Positions 1 through 7,737 of a stretch of DNA of 20,908 bases are shown here, piece by piece. Under the pieces are notes generated by a model that was not told the DNA's origin, made no database searches, and saw only the letters and a program-made list of their open reading frames with translations. The first letter of the stretch is position 1; the number at the start of each line of letters is the position of its first letter. The position numbers were made by a program, and so were the translations under genes. The stretch covers positions 1 through 20,908 of the forward strand of contig JAQVJB010000026.1 in the NCBI GenBank assembly GCA_028695395.1. Reading direction: 5' to 3'. This DNA is from Actinomycetota bacterium (GTDB lineage Bacteria > Actinomycetota > Humimicrobiia > Humimicrobiales > Humimicrobiaceae).

Positions 1-525
1 ATGGAAGGTGTGAAGTATGAAAGGATTACCTATGAAGGTTATGGCCCAGGCGGAATTGCTATAATGGTAGACGTAACTACTGAAAACAAAAACAGGAGCG
101 CTGCAGACATAAGAAGTATTTTTAGCAGAAATAATGGAAGCCTGGGTGAATCAGGATGTGTTGCATGGATGTTTGATAAAAAAGGCATCATAACTGTCAG
201 CAAAGATTCAATTAAAGATTATGATGATTTCATGCTTAAAGCTATAGATAGTGGTGCTGAAGATATTGAAGAAAGTGAAGAGTCTTACGAAATAAAAGTC
301 GAACCCTCAGAGATGAGCGAGGTTAAGGATAAATTGATTGCAAATAAAATAGATGTAAAATTTACTGATGTTTTGCTTATTCCGAAAACGACATTGAAAT
401 TATCCAAAAGCGAAACAGAAAAAGCATTAAGGATAATAAATACGCTTGATGATTATGACGATGTTGAAAATGTTTATTCAAATCTTGAAATAGAAGATGA
501 AATGATTGATGACATCAGCTCCTAA
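1..525 (+). CDS. yebC: YebC/PmpR (TACO1) family protein, 3' part
   Basis: This is the C-terminal 174 residues of a YebC/TACO1-family protein. The window opens inside the gene: full-length members are about 240-250 residues and begin with a conserved N-terminal domain that is missing here, so the ATG at base 1 is probably an internal methionine. The family signature is clear, with YEGYGPGGIAI at about 11-21, a segment RSIFSRNNGSLGESGCVAWMF near 38-58, and an acidic C-terminus. Members have been described as transcriptional regulators (PmpR) and as ribosome-associated factors that help translation of difficult stretches such as polyproline; which role applies cannot be read from the sequence. 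It lies 17 nt upstream of ruvC, the usual yebC-ruvCAB arrangement, so co-transcription is likely. Confidence 0.95.
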   Translation: MEGVKYERITYEGYGPGGIAIMVDVTTENKNRSAADIRSIFSRNNGSLGESGCVAWMFDKKGIITVSKDSIKDYDDFMLKAIDSGAEDIEESEESYEIKVEPSEMSEVKDKLIANKIDVKFTDVLLIPKTTLKLSKSETEKALRIINTLDDYDDVENVYSNLEIEDEMIDDISS

Positions 526-542
526 AAATAAGATATTTTAAA

Positions 543-1067
543 ATGGATTTAATTAATAATAGAATTCTTGGAATAGATCCTGGATTGGAAACTACAGGAG
601 TAAGCGTTATAGATATTTCTAATTCCTCTTCTTATAAGATAATTTACTGTGATTGTATTTTTACTTCAAAGAATAAAAAAATACCTCAGAGATTATCAGA
701 GATATATGCCGGTATAAATGATGTAATACGAAGATATAAGCCCTCCAGTCTTGCAATAGAAGAGCTTTTTTTTGCGGCTAATGTCAAAACTGCAATGAAT
801 GTCGGTCAGGCAAGAGGGACCGCATTGCTGGCAGGTTATTTAAATAATATGGAAATATTTGAATACACTCCTCTTGAGATAAAACAAGCTATCGTAGGGT
901 ATGGAAGAGCAAGTAAAGATCAGATAAAATATATGGTTAAAATAATTCTTAAAATAAAAGAAAATAATACTATCTCTAAAAAAGATGATGCCTGGGACAG
1001 CCTGGCAATCGCAGTTTGCCATGCAAACAGTAATAATTTTAACAAAAAGATAAAAAAATTAGTTTAA
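543..1067 (+). CDS. ruvC: Holliday junction endonuclease RuvC
   Basis: RuvC is the endonuclease that resolves Holliday junctions by paired nicks while working with RuvAB. The product is 174 aa, the usual family length. The RNase H-like acidic residues are visible: D12 in GIDPGLETTG, E73 in AIEELFF, and the pair D149/D152 in DDAWDSLAIAVCHA. The NVGQARG helix (about 86-92) and YGRASKDQIK (about 120-129) also match the family. The ATG start gives an N-terminus that reaches the first catalytic Asp at the normal distance. No good Shine-Dalgarno precedes it; the upstream bases are only A/T-rich. It sits between yebC and ruvA, as in many bacteria. The lysine-rich tail after residue 165 is unremarkable. 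Confidence 0.97.
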   Translation: MDLINNRILGIDPGLETTGVSVIDISNSSSYKIIYCDCIFTSKNKKIPQRLSEIYAGINDVIRRYKPSSLAIEELFFAANVKTAMNVGQARGTALLAGYLNNMEIFEYTPLEIKQAIVGYGRASKDQIKYMVKIILKIKENNTISKKDDAWDSLAIAVCHANSNNFNKKIKKLV

Positions 1068-1117
1068 ATATTGATTATTTATTACTTTTTTTATAAAAAC
1101 ATTTATTTTTTAAAAAA

Positions 1118-1705
1118 ATGATTGCAAGAATAAAAGGTAATCTGATAAGTAAAAGCCTAGCCAAGATTTTAGTAGAAGCTTTTGGTATAGGTTTTGAAAT
1201 ATTTATTTCTGGAAAAACCTATGAAAAGCTGCCTGATACGGGTAAGGAGATTTCAATTGACACTTATCTTCATGTAAGAGAAGATGCAGTCACGCTGATC
1301 GGATTTCATGATCTGGAAGAAAAAGAAATTTTTTTAAAGCTTTTATCTGTTTCAGGGGTTTCAGTTAAAATTGCTTTAAGTGCTTTGTCTATATATAATA
1401 CTGAAGAAATTGCCAAGCTGATTGAAACAAAGCAATCTGAAATGTTGAAAAGAGTACCGGGAATAGGCAAAAAACTGTCAGACAGGATAATACTTGAATT
1501 GCAGGGTAAATTTAAGGATAGCATCAGCTCATATAATATATCTGATATGATAAGTTCCGATAAAATAGAAGAAGTTAAAGAAGCATTAAGAACACTGGGA
1601 TACTCGGGCAATGAAATAATGAAGGCAATTTCAAAGATTAATGCAGAATCTGTAAAAGAAAAAAGCATAGAGGATATTTTAAAAGATGTCCTTAAGGAGG
1701 TTTAA
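1118..1705 (+). CDS. ruvA: Holliday junction DNA-binding subunit RuvA
   Basis: RuvA forms tetramers that hold the four-way junction open and load the RuvB motor. The 195-aa product has the N-terminal OB-fold (MIARIKGNL onward to about residue 62) and two helix-hairpin-helix segments: LLSVSGVSVKIALSALS (about 75-91) and LKRVPGIGKKLSDRIILEL (about 110-128). A C-terminal RuvB-binding domain rich in Glu and Lys follows, with the typical ALRTLGYSGNEIMKAI. The start is fixed by the near-invariant MIxxIxG opening. The 50-bp gap after ruvC is almost pure A/T and shows no Shine-Dalgarno. The end of the gene overlaps the annotated ruvB start by 20 nt and contains a perfect AAGGAGG that may serve ruvB. 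Confidence 0.97.
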   Translation: MIARIKGNLISKSLAKILVEAFGIGFEIFISGKTYEKLPDTGKEISIDTYLHVREDAVTLIGFHDLEEKEIFLKLLSVSGVSVKIALSALSIYNTEEIAKLIETKQSEMLKRVPGIGKKLSDRIILELQGKFKDSISSYNISDMISSDKIEEVKEALRTLGYSGNEIMKAISKINAESVKEKSIEDILKDVLKEV

Positions 1706-2759
1706 AATAAATATTAGCGGAAAAGAACCGGTAGAAAAGGAAGAGCTTCCGGATGAGCTTGATGCTAAAGTTAAAGTAGAGGACTTCGAGCTTGATAAAA
1801 GCCTAAGGCCGAAACTTATAACTGAATTCATCGGCCAGGAAAAAATAATAGAAAACCTCAGGATATTTATAGATTCTGCCAGAAAGAGAAGCGAACCTCT
1901 TGACCATGTCCTTCTTTCAGGTCCTCCAGGCTTAGGAAAAACATGTCTTGCAGAAATAATTGCTAATGAAATCGGCGTTAATTTTAAGATAACCTCAGGA
2001 CCGGCAATAGAAAGAGCAGGAGACCTTGCAGCCATACTTACAAATCTTGAACAATTCGACGTTCTTTTTATTGACGAGATTCACAGGCTTAATCGAACTG
2101 TTGAAGAAATCCTTTATCCCGCAATGGAAGATTACAAGCTGGATATTATCATAGGGAAGGGTCCTTCTGCAAAATCAATAAGGATTGATATTGCCCCTTT
2201 TACAATAATAGGTGCAACTACAAGAACAGGTCTTCTTGCTTCACCTTTAAGGGATAGGTTTGGTGTAAACCTTCGTCTTGACTATTATAAAGTGCCTGAA
2301 TTATTAAAGATAATAACAAGGTCTTCAAAAATCTTGGGATTAAAGATTACGGCTGAAGGCGCGCAATCAATTGCCAAAAGGGCAAGAGGAACGCCAAGAA
2401 TAGCAAACAGGCTTCTAAAAAGAGTAAGAGACCATGCAATTGCGTATGGAGATGGCAATATTGACTTGTCTATTGCTGAAAAAGCCCTTGCAAAAATGGA
2501 TATAGACCCTCTTGGACTTGATATCATAGATAAAAAAATACTGGATACGATTATAAATAAATTTAATGGTGGACCTGTCGGGGTTGGTACTATTGCAATC
2601 TCGATAGGTGAAGAAGTAAATACTATTGAAGATGTCTACGAACCCTATCTTCTCCAGATCGGCTTTATTAAAAGAACTTCCAAAGGGAGAGTCGCAACAG
2701 ACAGGAGTTTTAAGCATCTTGGAATTAAAAAACCTCTTGAAAATAAAACCTTATTCTAA
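1686..2759 (+). CDS. ruvB: Holliday junction branch migration ATPase RuvB
   Basis: RuvB is the hexameric AAA+ motor that drives branch migration with RuvA. The product is 357 aa from ATG 1686, slightly longer than usual. Visible features are the LRPKLITEFIGQEKI entry (about 40-54), Walker A GPPGLGKT (79-86), Walker B LFIDE (127-131), the ATTRTGLLASPLRDRFG segment with sensor 1 and the arginine finger, and the C-terminal winged helix (KKILDTIINKFNGGPVGVGT onward). The residue after the Walker A threonine is Cys (GKTCLA) where many members have Thr. The start is uncertain. ATG 1686 lies inside ruvA with only a weak GAGG upstream, whereas a perfect AAGGAGG at 1694-1700 faces ATA (1707) and ATT (1713) codons in this frame. 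The mature N-terminus could therefore begin 7-9 residues later. Confidence 0.96.
   Translation: MSLRRFKINISGKEPVEKEELPDELDAKVKVEDFELDKSLRPKLITEFIGQEKIIENLRIFIDSARKRSEPLDHVLLSGPPGLGKTCLAEIIANEIGVNFKITSGPAIERAGDLAAILTNLEQFDVLFIDEIHRLNRTVEEILYPAMEDYKLDIIIGKGPSAKSIRIDIAPFTIIGATTRTGLLASPLRDRFGVNLRLDYYKVPELLKIITRSSKILGLKITAEGAQSIAKRARGTPRIANRLLKRVRDHAIAYGDGNIDLSIAEKALAKMDIDPLGLDIIDKKILDTIINKFNGGPVGVGTIAISIGEEVNTIEDVYEPYLLQIGFIKRTSKGRVATDRSFKHLGIKKPLENKTLF
1694..1700 (+). promoter_or_regulatory. Perfect Shine-Dalgarno AAGGAGG near the ruvB start
   Basis: AAGGAGG at the 3' end of ruvA is one of the best Shine-Dalgarno matches in the window. It lies 8 nt inside ruvB if ATG 1686 is the start. The next in-frame near-cognate codons are ATA at 1707 (6-nt spacer) and ATT at 1713 (12-nt spacer). 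No ATG, GTG or TTG in the ruvB frame lies at a suitable distance downstream. Confidence 0.5.
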
Positions 2760-2765
2760 ACCTCT

Positions 2766-3788
2766 ATGGACATTGAGCTTTTTAACTATCAGCTTCCAAA
2801 AAATCTAATTGCGCAGAAACCTCTAAAATATAGAGAAAATGCAAAAATGCTTGTTCTTGATAAAAATACTGGAGAAATAAGTCATGACTGCTTTTATAAT
2901 ATTATTAAATACTTAAAAACAAATGATGTTTTGGTTCTTAATGATTCAAAAGTAATGAAATGCAGGCTTTTTGGTAAAAAAGAAAAGACTTCTGCCCGTA
3001 TTGAGTGCTTTATATTAAAAAAAATATCTGATAATAAAGCGCTTGTTTTGCTTAAGCCATCAAAAAGGCTTTCAGCAGGAACAAAAGTGTTTTTAGATGA
3101 GGCAGATAATGTATTTTTTGAAGTTGAAAAAAAGACGGAAGAAGGCAAAGCTTATGTATTATTCAGTAAAAGTACCTCTGAGATAATAAGCAAGTATGGA
3201 ATCATGCCTCTGCCACCATATATAAAAAACCGTGATTTTAATGAATCTTTCTACCAGACAATCTATGCAAAAAATACTGGTTCTGCTGCTGCTCCGACAG
3301 CAGGGCTTCATTTTACAAAAGAAATTTTAAAGAAGATAAGCAAAAAAGGAATTCATATTGCAAAAGTAAGGCTAAATATAGGTCTGGATACCTTTAGGCC
3401 AATAAACGAAAAAAAAATTGAAAATCATATAATGCATAATGAAAAATTTTCTATAACATCTGCAAATATAAAAAAAATAGAACTTGCAAAAAAAAGAGGC
3501 GGCAGAGTAATAGCAGTAGGCACGACTACAGTAAGAGTGCTTGAGACCCTCATTAACAGATTTGGAAGATTAAAGGAATGCAAAGGAAATACCGGGCTAT
3601 TTATATATCCGGGATATGATTTTAAAATAGTAGATATTATATTAACAAATTTCCACTTACCTAAATCAACATTAATTGTTATGATCAGTGCATTTGCAGG
3701 AAGAGAAAGATTATTAAATGCATATAATGAAGCAATAAAGAAAAAATACAGGTTTTACAGCTTGGGAGACTGTATGCTAATAAAGTAA
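2766..3788 (+). CDS. queA: S-adenosylmethionine:tRNA ribosyltransferase-isomerase QueA
   Basis: QueA transfers and isomerises the ribosyl moiety of SAM onto preQ1-modified G34 of tRNA, giving epoxyqueuosine. The 340-aa length is normal for the family. Recognisable motifs are LIAQKPLKYRENAKMLVL (about 14-31), LVLNDSKVMKCRLFG (about 56-70), MPLPPYI (147-153), YQTIYAKNTGSAAAPTAGLH (163-182), LNIGLDTFRPI (about 203-213), and the C-terminal FIYPGYDFKIVD and TNFHLPKSTLIVMISAFAG. It begins 6 nt after ruvB and ends 1 nt before tgt, so the ruv and queuosine genes are probably one transcript, as in Firmicutes. No clear Shine-Dalgarno precedes the ATG, which suggests translational coupling to ruvB. Confidence 0.97.
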   Translation: MDIELFNYQLPKNLIAQKPLKYRENAKMLVLDKNTGEISHDCFYNIIKYLKTNDVLVLNDSKVMKCRLFGKKEKTSARIECFILKKISDNKALVLLKPSKRLSAGTKVFLDEADNVFFEVEKKTEEGKAYVLFSKSTSEIISKYGIMPLPPYIKNRDFNESFYQTIYAKNTGSAAAPTAGLHFTKEILKKISKKGIHIAKVRLNIGLDTFRPINEKKIENHIMHNEKFSITSANIKKIELAKKRGGRVIAVGTTTVRVLETLINRFGRLKECKGNTGLFIYPGYDFKIVDIILTNFHLPKSTLIVMISAFAGRERLLNAYNEAIKKKYRFYSLGDCMLIK

Positions 3789-3789
3789 A

Positions 3790-4911
3790 ATGAAAGATTA
3801 TTTCAGGATTTTAAAAAAAGACAATAGAAGCAATGCCAGGATTGGAAGGATAAATAGCATAAGAGGTGTTATAGAAACCCCGGTTTTTATGCCAGTAGGT
3901 ACAAAAGCTTCTGTAAAAGCCGTTCTTAAAGAACAGCTTGATGAAATGGGCTGTATGATAATACTTTCAAACCTTTATCATATCTACCTTTCTCCAGGAA
4001 TTGAAATAATTAAAAAAGCAGGCGGTATTCACAAGTTTTCTTCATGGAATAAAAATATTCTTACAGACAGCGGCGGTTTTCAGGTTTTCAGTTTAAGCGA
4101 CATAAGAAAAGTAAAAGATGAGGGTGTTGAATTCAAATCAATAATTGACGGTTCTAAACACTTTTTTACACCTGAAAAAGTAATAAAGATGCAGTTGGAA
4201 ATAGGATCGGATATTATGATGGTCCTGGATGAATGCAGTACTTTTGATGCTGATGATAAGACTATAATAGATGCGTCCAGAAGGACTTTGAAATGGGCAA
4301 GGCAATCAATGGAAGCATATGAAACATTTAAAAGTAATGATGCCTCTAGGATTTTTGGAATAGTCCAGGGTGGATTCAATAAAAATTTAAGGAAATATTG
4401 CGCTGAATCTATTTCTGAGATGAATTTTGATGGTATTGCATTGGGAGGATTAAGCGTAGGTGAAAGCAGGATGGCAACTGAGGAAATGATTGCACACACA
4501 TCACAGTTTATAGACAGAAAAAAGCCTTTATATATAATGGGCCTGGGGGATCCTGTAGGAATATTGAATGCAATAAGTTCCGGCGTCGATATGTTCGACT
4601 GTGTATTACCGACAAGAATATCAAGGAATGGAAGCGCTTTTACAAAATCAGGAAAGATAAATATCAAAAATAAAAAATATAGTGATGATTTTGCTCCTAT
4701 TGAAAATGACTGCACTTGTTATACCTGCAGAAATTATTCAAAGGCTTATATAAAACATTTGCATAAAAATAAGGAAATCGTTGCCAGCATACTTCTTTCA
4801 GTGCACAATATAAATTTTTTGTTTGATTTAATAAAAAATATAAAAGGGGCAATTCTGGAAAATAATTTTATGAAATTCAAAAAAAATTTTATCGACGAAT
4901 ACAGGTCATAA
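3790..4911 (+). CDS. tgt: tRNA-guanine transglycosylase
   Basis: Bacterial Tgt exchanges G34 of GUN-anticodon tRNAs (Asp, Asn, His, Tyr) for preQ1; QueA then acts on the product. The 373-aa protein has the TIM-barrel signatures: D93 in TDSGGFQVFSL, VQGG (192-195), LGGLSVGE (218-225), and the nucleophile region GVDMFDCVLPTR with D270. The zinc site is C308, C310 and C313 with H339 (CTCYTCRNYSKAYIKHL, then LLSVHN). The PTRISRNG segment replaces the more common PTRNGRNG, a minor difference. The ATG follows the queA stop by a single base, so the two are coupled. A 125-bp gap follows, the longest since the start of the window, and probably ends this transcription unit or starts a new one. Confidence 0.97.
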   Translation: MKDYFRILKKDNRSNARIGRINSIRGVIETPVFMPVGTKASVKAVLKEQLDEMGCMIILSNLYHIYLSPGIEIIKKAGGIHKFSSWNKNILTDSGGFQVFSLSDIRKVKDEGVEFKSIIDGSKHFFTPEKVIKMQLEIGSDIMMVLDECSTFDADDKTIIDASRRTLKWARQSMEAYETFKSNDASRIFGIVQGGFNKNLRKYCAESISEMNFDGIALGGLSVGESRMATEEMIAHTSQFIDRKKPLYIMGLGDPVGILNAISSGVDMFDCVLPTRISRNGSAFTKSGKINIKNKKYSDDFAPIENDCTCYTCRNYSKAYIKHLHKNKEIVASILLSVHNINFLFDLIKNIKGAILENNFMKFKKNFIDEYRS

Positions 4912-4944
4912 ACTTATTAAATAGATAACAATTTTAAATTAATG

Positions 4945-4974
4945 TTTGCAAATTTCTTAAAAATGTTAATAATT
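4945..4974 (+). promoter_or_regulatory. Possible promoter upstream of yajC
   Basis: The 125-bp tgt-yajC gap (4912-5036) has no ORF and no GC-rich hairpin. It contains TTTGCA/TTGCAA (4945-4951) followed about 16 nt later by TGTTAATAA (4964-4972), which reads as an extended -10. Spacing and sequence are acceptable but not strong, and such AT-rich DNA produces matches by chance. A promoter here would make yajC-secD-secF-recJ the head of a new unit. Confidence 0.3.
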
Positions 4975-5033
4975 AAGTAGTTATGTCTCTATAGCTTAAC
5001 GTTTATGAAATATTAGAATTAATAAAAAAAAAC

Positions 5034-5040
5034 AAGGTGA
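5034..5040 (+). promoter_or_regulatory. Shine-Dalgarno deciding the yajC start
   Basis: AAGGTGA lies 5 nt upstream of ATG 5046. The longer reading from GTG 5037 would place the start codon inside this Shine-Dalgarno, so ATG 5046 is preferred. Confidence 0.65.
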
Positions 5041-5045
5041 AGATA

Positions 5046-5486
5046 ATGAGAAATAGTAAATTATTCAAAACCATAATTACAATTGTAATTATTTCTATGG
5101 TTTTTATTTTGCCAATTCTTACAACAGGATGTTTTCCTATGACAGGTGACGGAAGCACAACTGTTGCAACAAATGCTGACGGAACTCCGGTTGAACAGTC
5201 CTGGCTTGCAAAATACGGTACATGGATATGGCTTGTCGTACTTGTAGTCGCTTTTTACTTCCTGTTAATAAGACCTCAAAGACAAAGGTCAAAAAAACAA
5301 CAGGATTTGATGGGTAACCTTCAAAGAGGAGATGAAATAGTAACTGTCGGAGGTATTTTTGGAAAAATTAAAGATGTCGGAGGAGATTCGATAATCATAA
5401 CTATTTCAAGCGGTGTAGATGTAAAGATTTCCAGAAGTGCCATTGCTCGTAAAGTGGTAGCTGACGTTAGTTCATCATCAAAATAG
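5046..5486 (+). CDS. yajC: Sec translocase accessory subunit YajC with an N-terminal extension
   Basis: YajC is a small inner-membrane protein that associates with SecDF and the SecYEG channel. The conserved part is the membrane helix at about 59-75 followed by LLIRPQRQRSKKQQ (about 73-86), then the cytoplasmic domain with LQRGDEIVTVGGIFGKI. The product is 146 aa; E. coli YajC is about 110. The difference is an N-terminal extension of about 55 residues: a basic start (MRNSKLFK), a hydrophobic stretch (about 9-25) and LTTGC with Cys29, which resembles a lipoprotein signal peptide although Thr at -3 is not ideal. A Ser/Thr/Gly/Asp-rich linker (about 30-52) follows. If Cys29 is lipidated outside, the second helix would still put the C-terminal domain in the cytoplasm. 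secD follows after 45 nt. Confidence 0.9.
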   Translation: MRNSKLFKTIITIVIISMVFILPILTTGCFPMTGDGSTTVATNADGTPVEQSWLAKYGTWIWLVVLVVAFYFLLIRPQRQRSKKQQDLMGNLQRGDEIVTVGGIFGKIKDVGGDSIIITISSGVDVKISRSAIARKVVADVSSSSK

Positions 5487-5531
5487 GAAACATTAAGACA
5501 ACTATATATAATCAACACATAATATAAAATA

Positions 5532-6824
5532 ATGAGGCGTAATAAGCTTAATATAGTAACAGTAATAATTTTTTTCATACTTTTGGGTTTATGTATATGG
5601 AGCATTATTACAAATCCTATAAAGCTTGGTTTGGATCTGCGGGGAGGAACACAGGTTATTTTAAAGCCTGTGGAATTTGAACAGGATTTGACTGAAGAAG
5701 CTGATTCTCAAGCTGATACTGCCGGTGTTGATTCCGATGCCATAGATAAAGCAATGCTTATAATCCTTAACAGGATTGATAAGCTTGGTATTTCAGAACC
5801 ATTAGTTACAAAAGATTATTCAAACAATATTGTAATCCAACTTCCTGGGGTAGAAGACCCTGACAGAGCCGTTGATGTTATAGGGAAAACAGCTCAGCTT
5901 GAATTCAGAATTCTTGAAGGTGTAGACGATGAGGGCAATGCTCAGCTTGGCCCGGTTTTAATAACCGGAGACAAACTATCTGGTGCAAACGCTGGATATG
6001 ACAATAGAGGCCAGGTTGTTGTCCAATTCAGTTTTAGCCCTGAAGGAGCTCAGATTTTTGAAAAAATAACGTCTGAAAATATCGGAAAACAGCTTGCAAT
6101 AGTACTTGATGATGAAATAAAATCAGCACCTGTAATACAGGCAGTCATTTCAAGCGACGGAGTCATTGAAAATATAGGAAGTCTCGAAGAGGCAAAAGAT
6201 ATAGCTTTGGTTTTACAGACCGGTGCTCTTCCAGTAAATCTTGAAATACAGGAATCGAGATTTATCGGACCTACGCTTGGAAAAGATTCTCTTCAGCAAA
6301 GTCTTCTTGCCGGAATAATAGGTCTCATTCTTATTGCAATTTTCATGGCTGCTGTTTACAGAGGATTTGGAGCAATATCTGTTTTAGCCTTAATATTTTA
6401 CGTAACTTTTTTCTGGGGTATTCTTTCAGCTTTAAATACCCCCTTAACATTGCCGGGAATCGCAGGTGCGATTTTAACAATCGGAATGGCAGTTGATGCA
6501 AATGTATTAATATTTGCAAGAACAAGAGAAGAAATACTCAGAGGTAAAAGCAAGCAGGTATCCCTAAGAGAAGGCTTTAAGAACGCATTAAAGGCTATAA
6601 TTGATTCTAATATAACTACTTTGATAACAGCTGCTGCTCTTTATCGATTCGGAACAGGGCCTATAAGAGGATTTTCAGTCACTCTAGCTATCGGTGTTAT
6701 TCTTAGCATGATAGTAGGACTTATATTTGTAAGAGCAATATTATTTTTAATTATAAATTCCAGAGCTGTTTCATCGAAATTCATCGGTGTAAAAATACCT
6801 CAGCAAACTATTAAGGAGAAATAA
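5532..6824 (+). CDS. secD: Protein translocase subunit SecD
   Basis: SecD works with SecF in the RND-type complex that uses the proton motive force to pull exported proteins out of the SecYEG channel. The 430-aa product has a first membrane helix (about 8-27), the LGLDLRGG motif (32-39), an external P1-like domain (about 40-240), and a C-terminal membrane bundle from about residue 257. Within it GMAVDANVLIF (318-328) is the conserved D4 motif. The protein is shorter than E. coli SecD (about 615 aa), as is common in Gram-positive-type and thermophilic lineages. An acidic stretch (about 47-64, rich in Glu and Asp) follows the LDLRGG strand. The genes for SecD and SecF are separate rather than fused as in Bacillus. 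No Shine-Dalgarno is evident before the ATG. Confidence 0.97.
   Translation: MRRNKLNIVTVIIFFILLGLCIWSIITNPIKLGLDLRGGTQVILKPVEFEQDLTEEADSQADTAGVDSDAIDKAMLIILNRIDKLGISEPLVTKDYSNNIVIQLPGVEDPDRAVDVIGKTAQLEFRILEGVDDEGNAQLGPVLITGDKLSGANAGYDNRGQVVVQFSFSPEGAQIFEKITSENIGKQLAIVLDDEIKSAPVIQAVISSDGVIENIGSLEEAKDIALVLQTGALPVNLEIQESRFIGPTLGKDSLQQSLLAGIIGLILIAIFMAAVYRGFGAISVLALIFYVTFFWGILSALNTPLTLPGIAGAILTIGMAVDANVLIFARTREEILRGKSKQVSLREGFKNALKAIIDSNITTLITAAALYRFGTGPIRGFSVTLAIGVILSMIVGLIFVRAILFLIINSRAVSSKFIGVKIPQQTIKEK
6813..6818 (+). promoter_or_regulatory. Shine-Dalgarno for the TTG start of secF
   Basis: AAGGAG inside the end of secD, 6 nt upstream of TTG 6825. It fixes TTG as the secF start, immediately after the secD stop. 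Confidence 0.8.
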
Positions 6825-7736
6825 TTGTCAAAACCTGTTACAGAAAATCAAATAAACGCAGACAGGACATACAAATTTAATTTTGTAGGAAAAGGCAAAA
6901 TATTCTTTATTGTGTCACTGGTAATAATTATAACTGGACTCGTATTTTATTTTGTCAGAGGTTTTAATTTTGGGATTGATTTTCTTGGTGGAAATCTTAT
7001 GGAAGTCAATTTCAAGCAGGATGTAAGCGTTTCTGAAATAAGAGATGTTATGGAAGAAGCAGGTTATGGAAATTCTATTTTGCAGAACACTGCCTCAGAC
7101 CAGTTTATTATAAGGACTGTTCCTATTGAAGAAAGTGAAAAGAACAGGATTTTAGACGAGCTTGATGCAAAGATAGGGATAAACAGACCTTTGGTACAGG
7201 ATAGAGAGGTAGCCCCCGGTTTTTCAAAGCAAATAACCAAGTATGCTTTGATCGCTGTTGCTATCAGTCTTGCAGGCATACTTATATATATATGGATAAG
7301 ATTTGAGGTAAGATTTGCCATTACAGCCATTATAGAACTTTTACATGACTTATTAATAATCTTAAGCATCTATATAATTACATATAGAGAGTTTAATATT
7401 ACGACAATAGCTGTCGTCCTTACCATATTGGGATATTCAGTTAATGATGCAATAATTATATTTGACAGGATAAGAGAAGAGCTGAGGTTTAACAAGCGGG
7501 AAGGCTTTTTCAATACTGTCAATTATTCAATAAATAAGACTTTTATCAGAAGCATGAGTACAGTGCTTACAACTTTGTTCCCGGTTATATTACTTCTTAT
7601 TCTGGGTAATCCTACCTTGCAGGATTTTGCCTTCGGTCTGTTAGTCGGGATAATATCAGGTACGTATTCCTCTATGTTCATTGGAAGCCCTTTGCTTGTA
7701 TTATGGAATAACAGATTCCCAAAATATAAAAGATAG
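6825..7736 (+). CDS. secF: Protein translocase subunit SecF
   Basis: SecF is the second RND-type subunit of the SecDF export motor. The 303-aa protein has an N-terminal membrane helix (about 26-45), the FGIDFLGG motif (49-56), a small external domain, and a C-terminal five-helix bundle that includes LTILGYSVNDAIIIFDRIRE, the conserved SecF counterpart of the SecD D4 motif. The start is TTG 6825, directly abutting the secD stop with no intervening base and preceded by AAGGAG at 6-nt spacing. No other start gives a complete first helix with a Shine-Dalgarno. The gene ends 1 nt before recJ. Confidence 0.96.
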   Translation: MSKPVTENQINADRTYKFNFVGKGKIFFIVSLVIIITGLVFYFVRGFNFGIDFLGGNLMEVNFKQDVSVSEIRDVMEEAGYGNSILQNTASDQFIIRTVPIEESEKNRILDELDAKIGINRPLVQDREVAPGFSKQITKYALIAVAISLAGILIYIWIRFEVRFAITAIIELLHDLLIILSIYIITYREFNITTIAVVLTILGYSVNDAIIIFDRIREELRFNKREGFFNTVNYSINKTFIRSMSTVLTTLFPVILLLILGNPTLQDFAFGLLVGIISGTYSSMFIGSPLLVLWNNRFPKYKR

Positions 7737-7737
7737 A

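Noticed and set aside
1068..1117. Promoter (TTGATT with TATAAA) between ruvC and ruvA
   Set aside because: The spacer is 15 nt and the whole gap is A/T; a chance match is as likely.
4080..4715. Minus-strand open frame of about 211 codons opposite tgt
   Set aside because: It is antisense to a clearly functional tgt, has a composition rich in Ser, Ile and Leu typical of shadow frames, and shows no recognisable domain.
7681..7737. TTG start for recJ inside secF
   Set aside because: There is no Shine-Dalgarno and the added residues do not look like RecJ; ATG 7738 directly after the secF stop is more likely.
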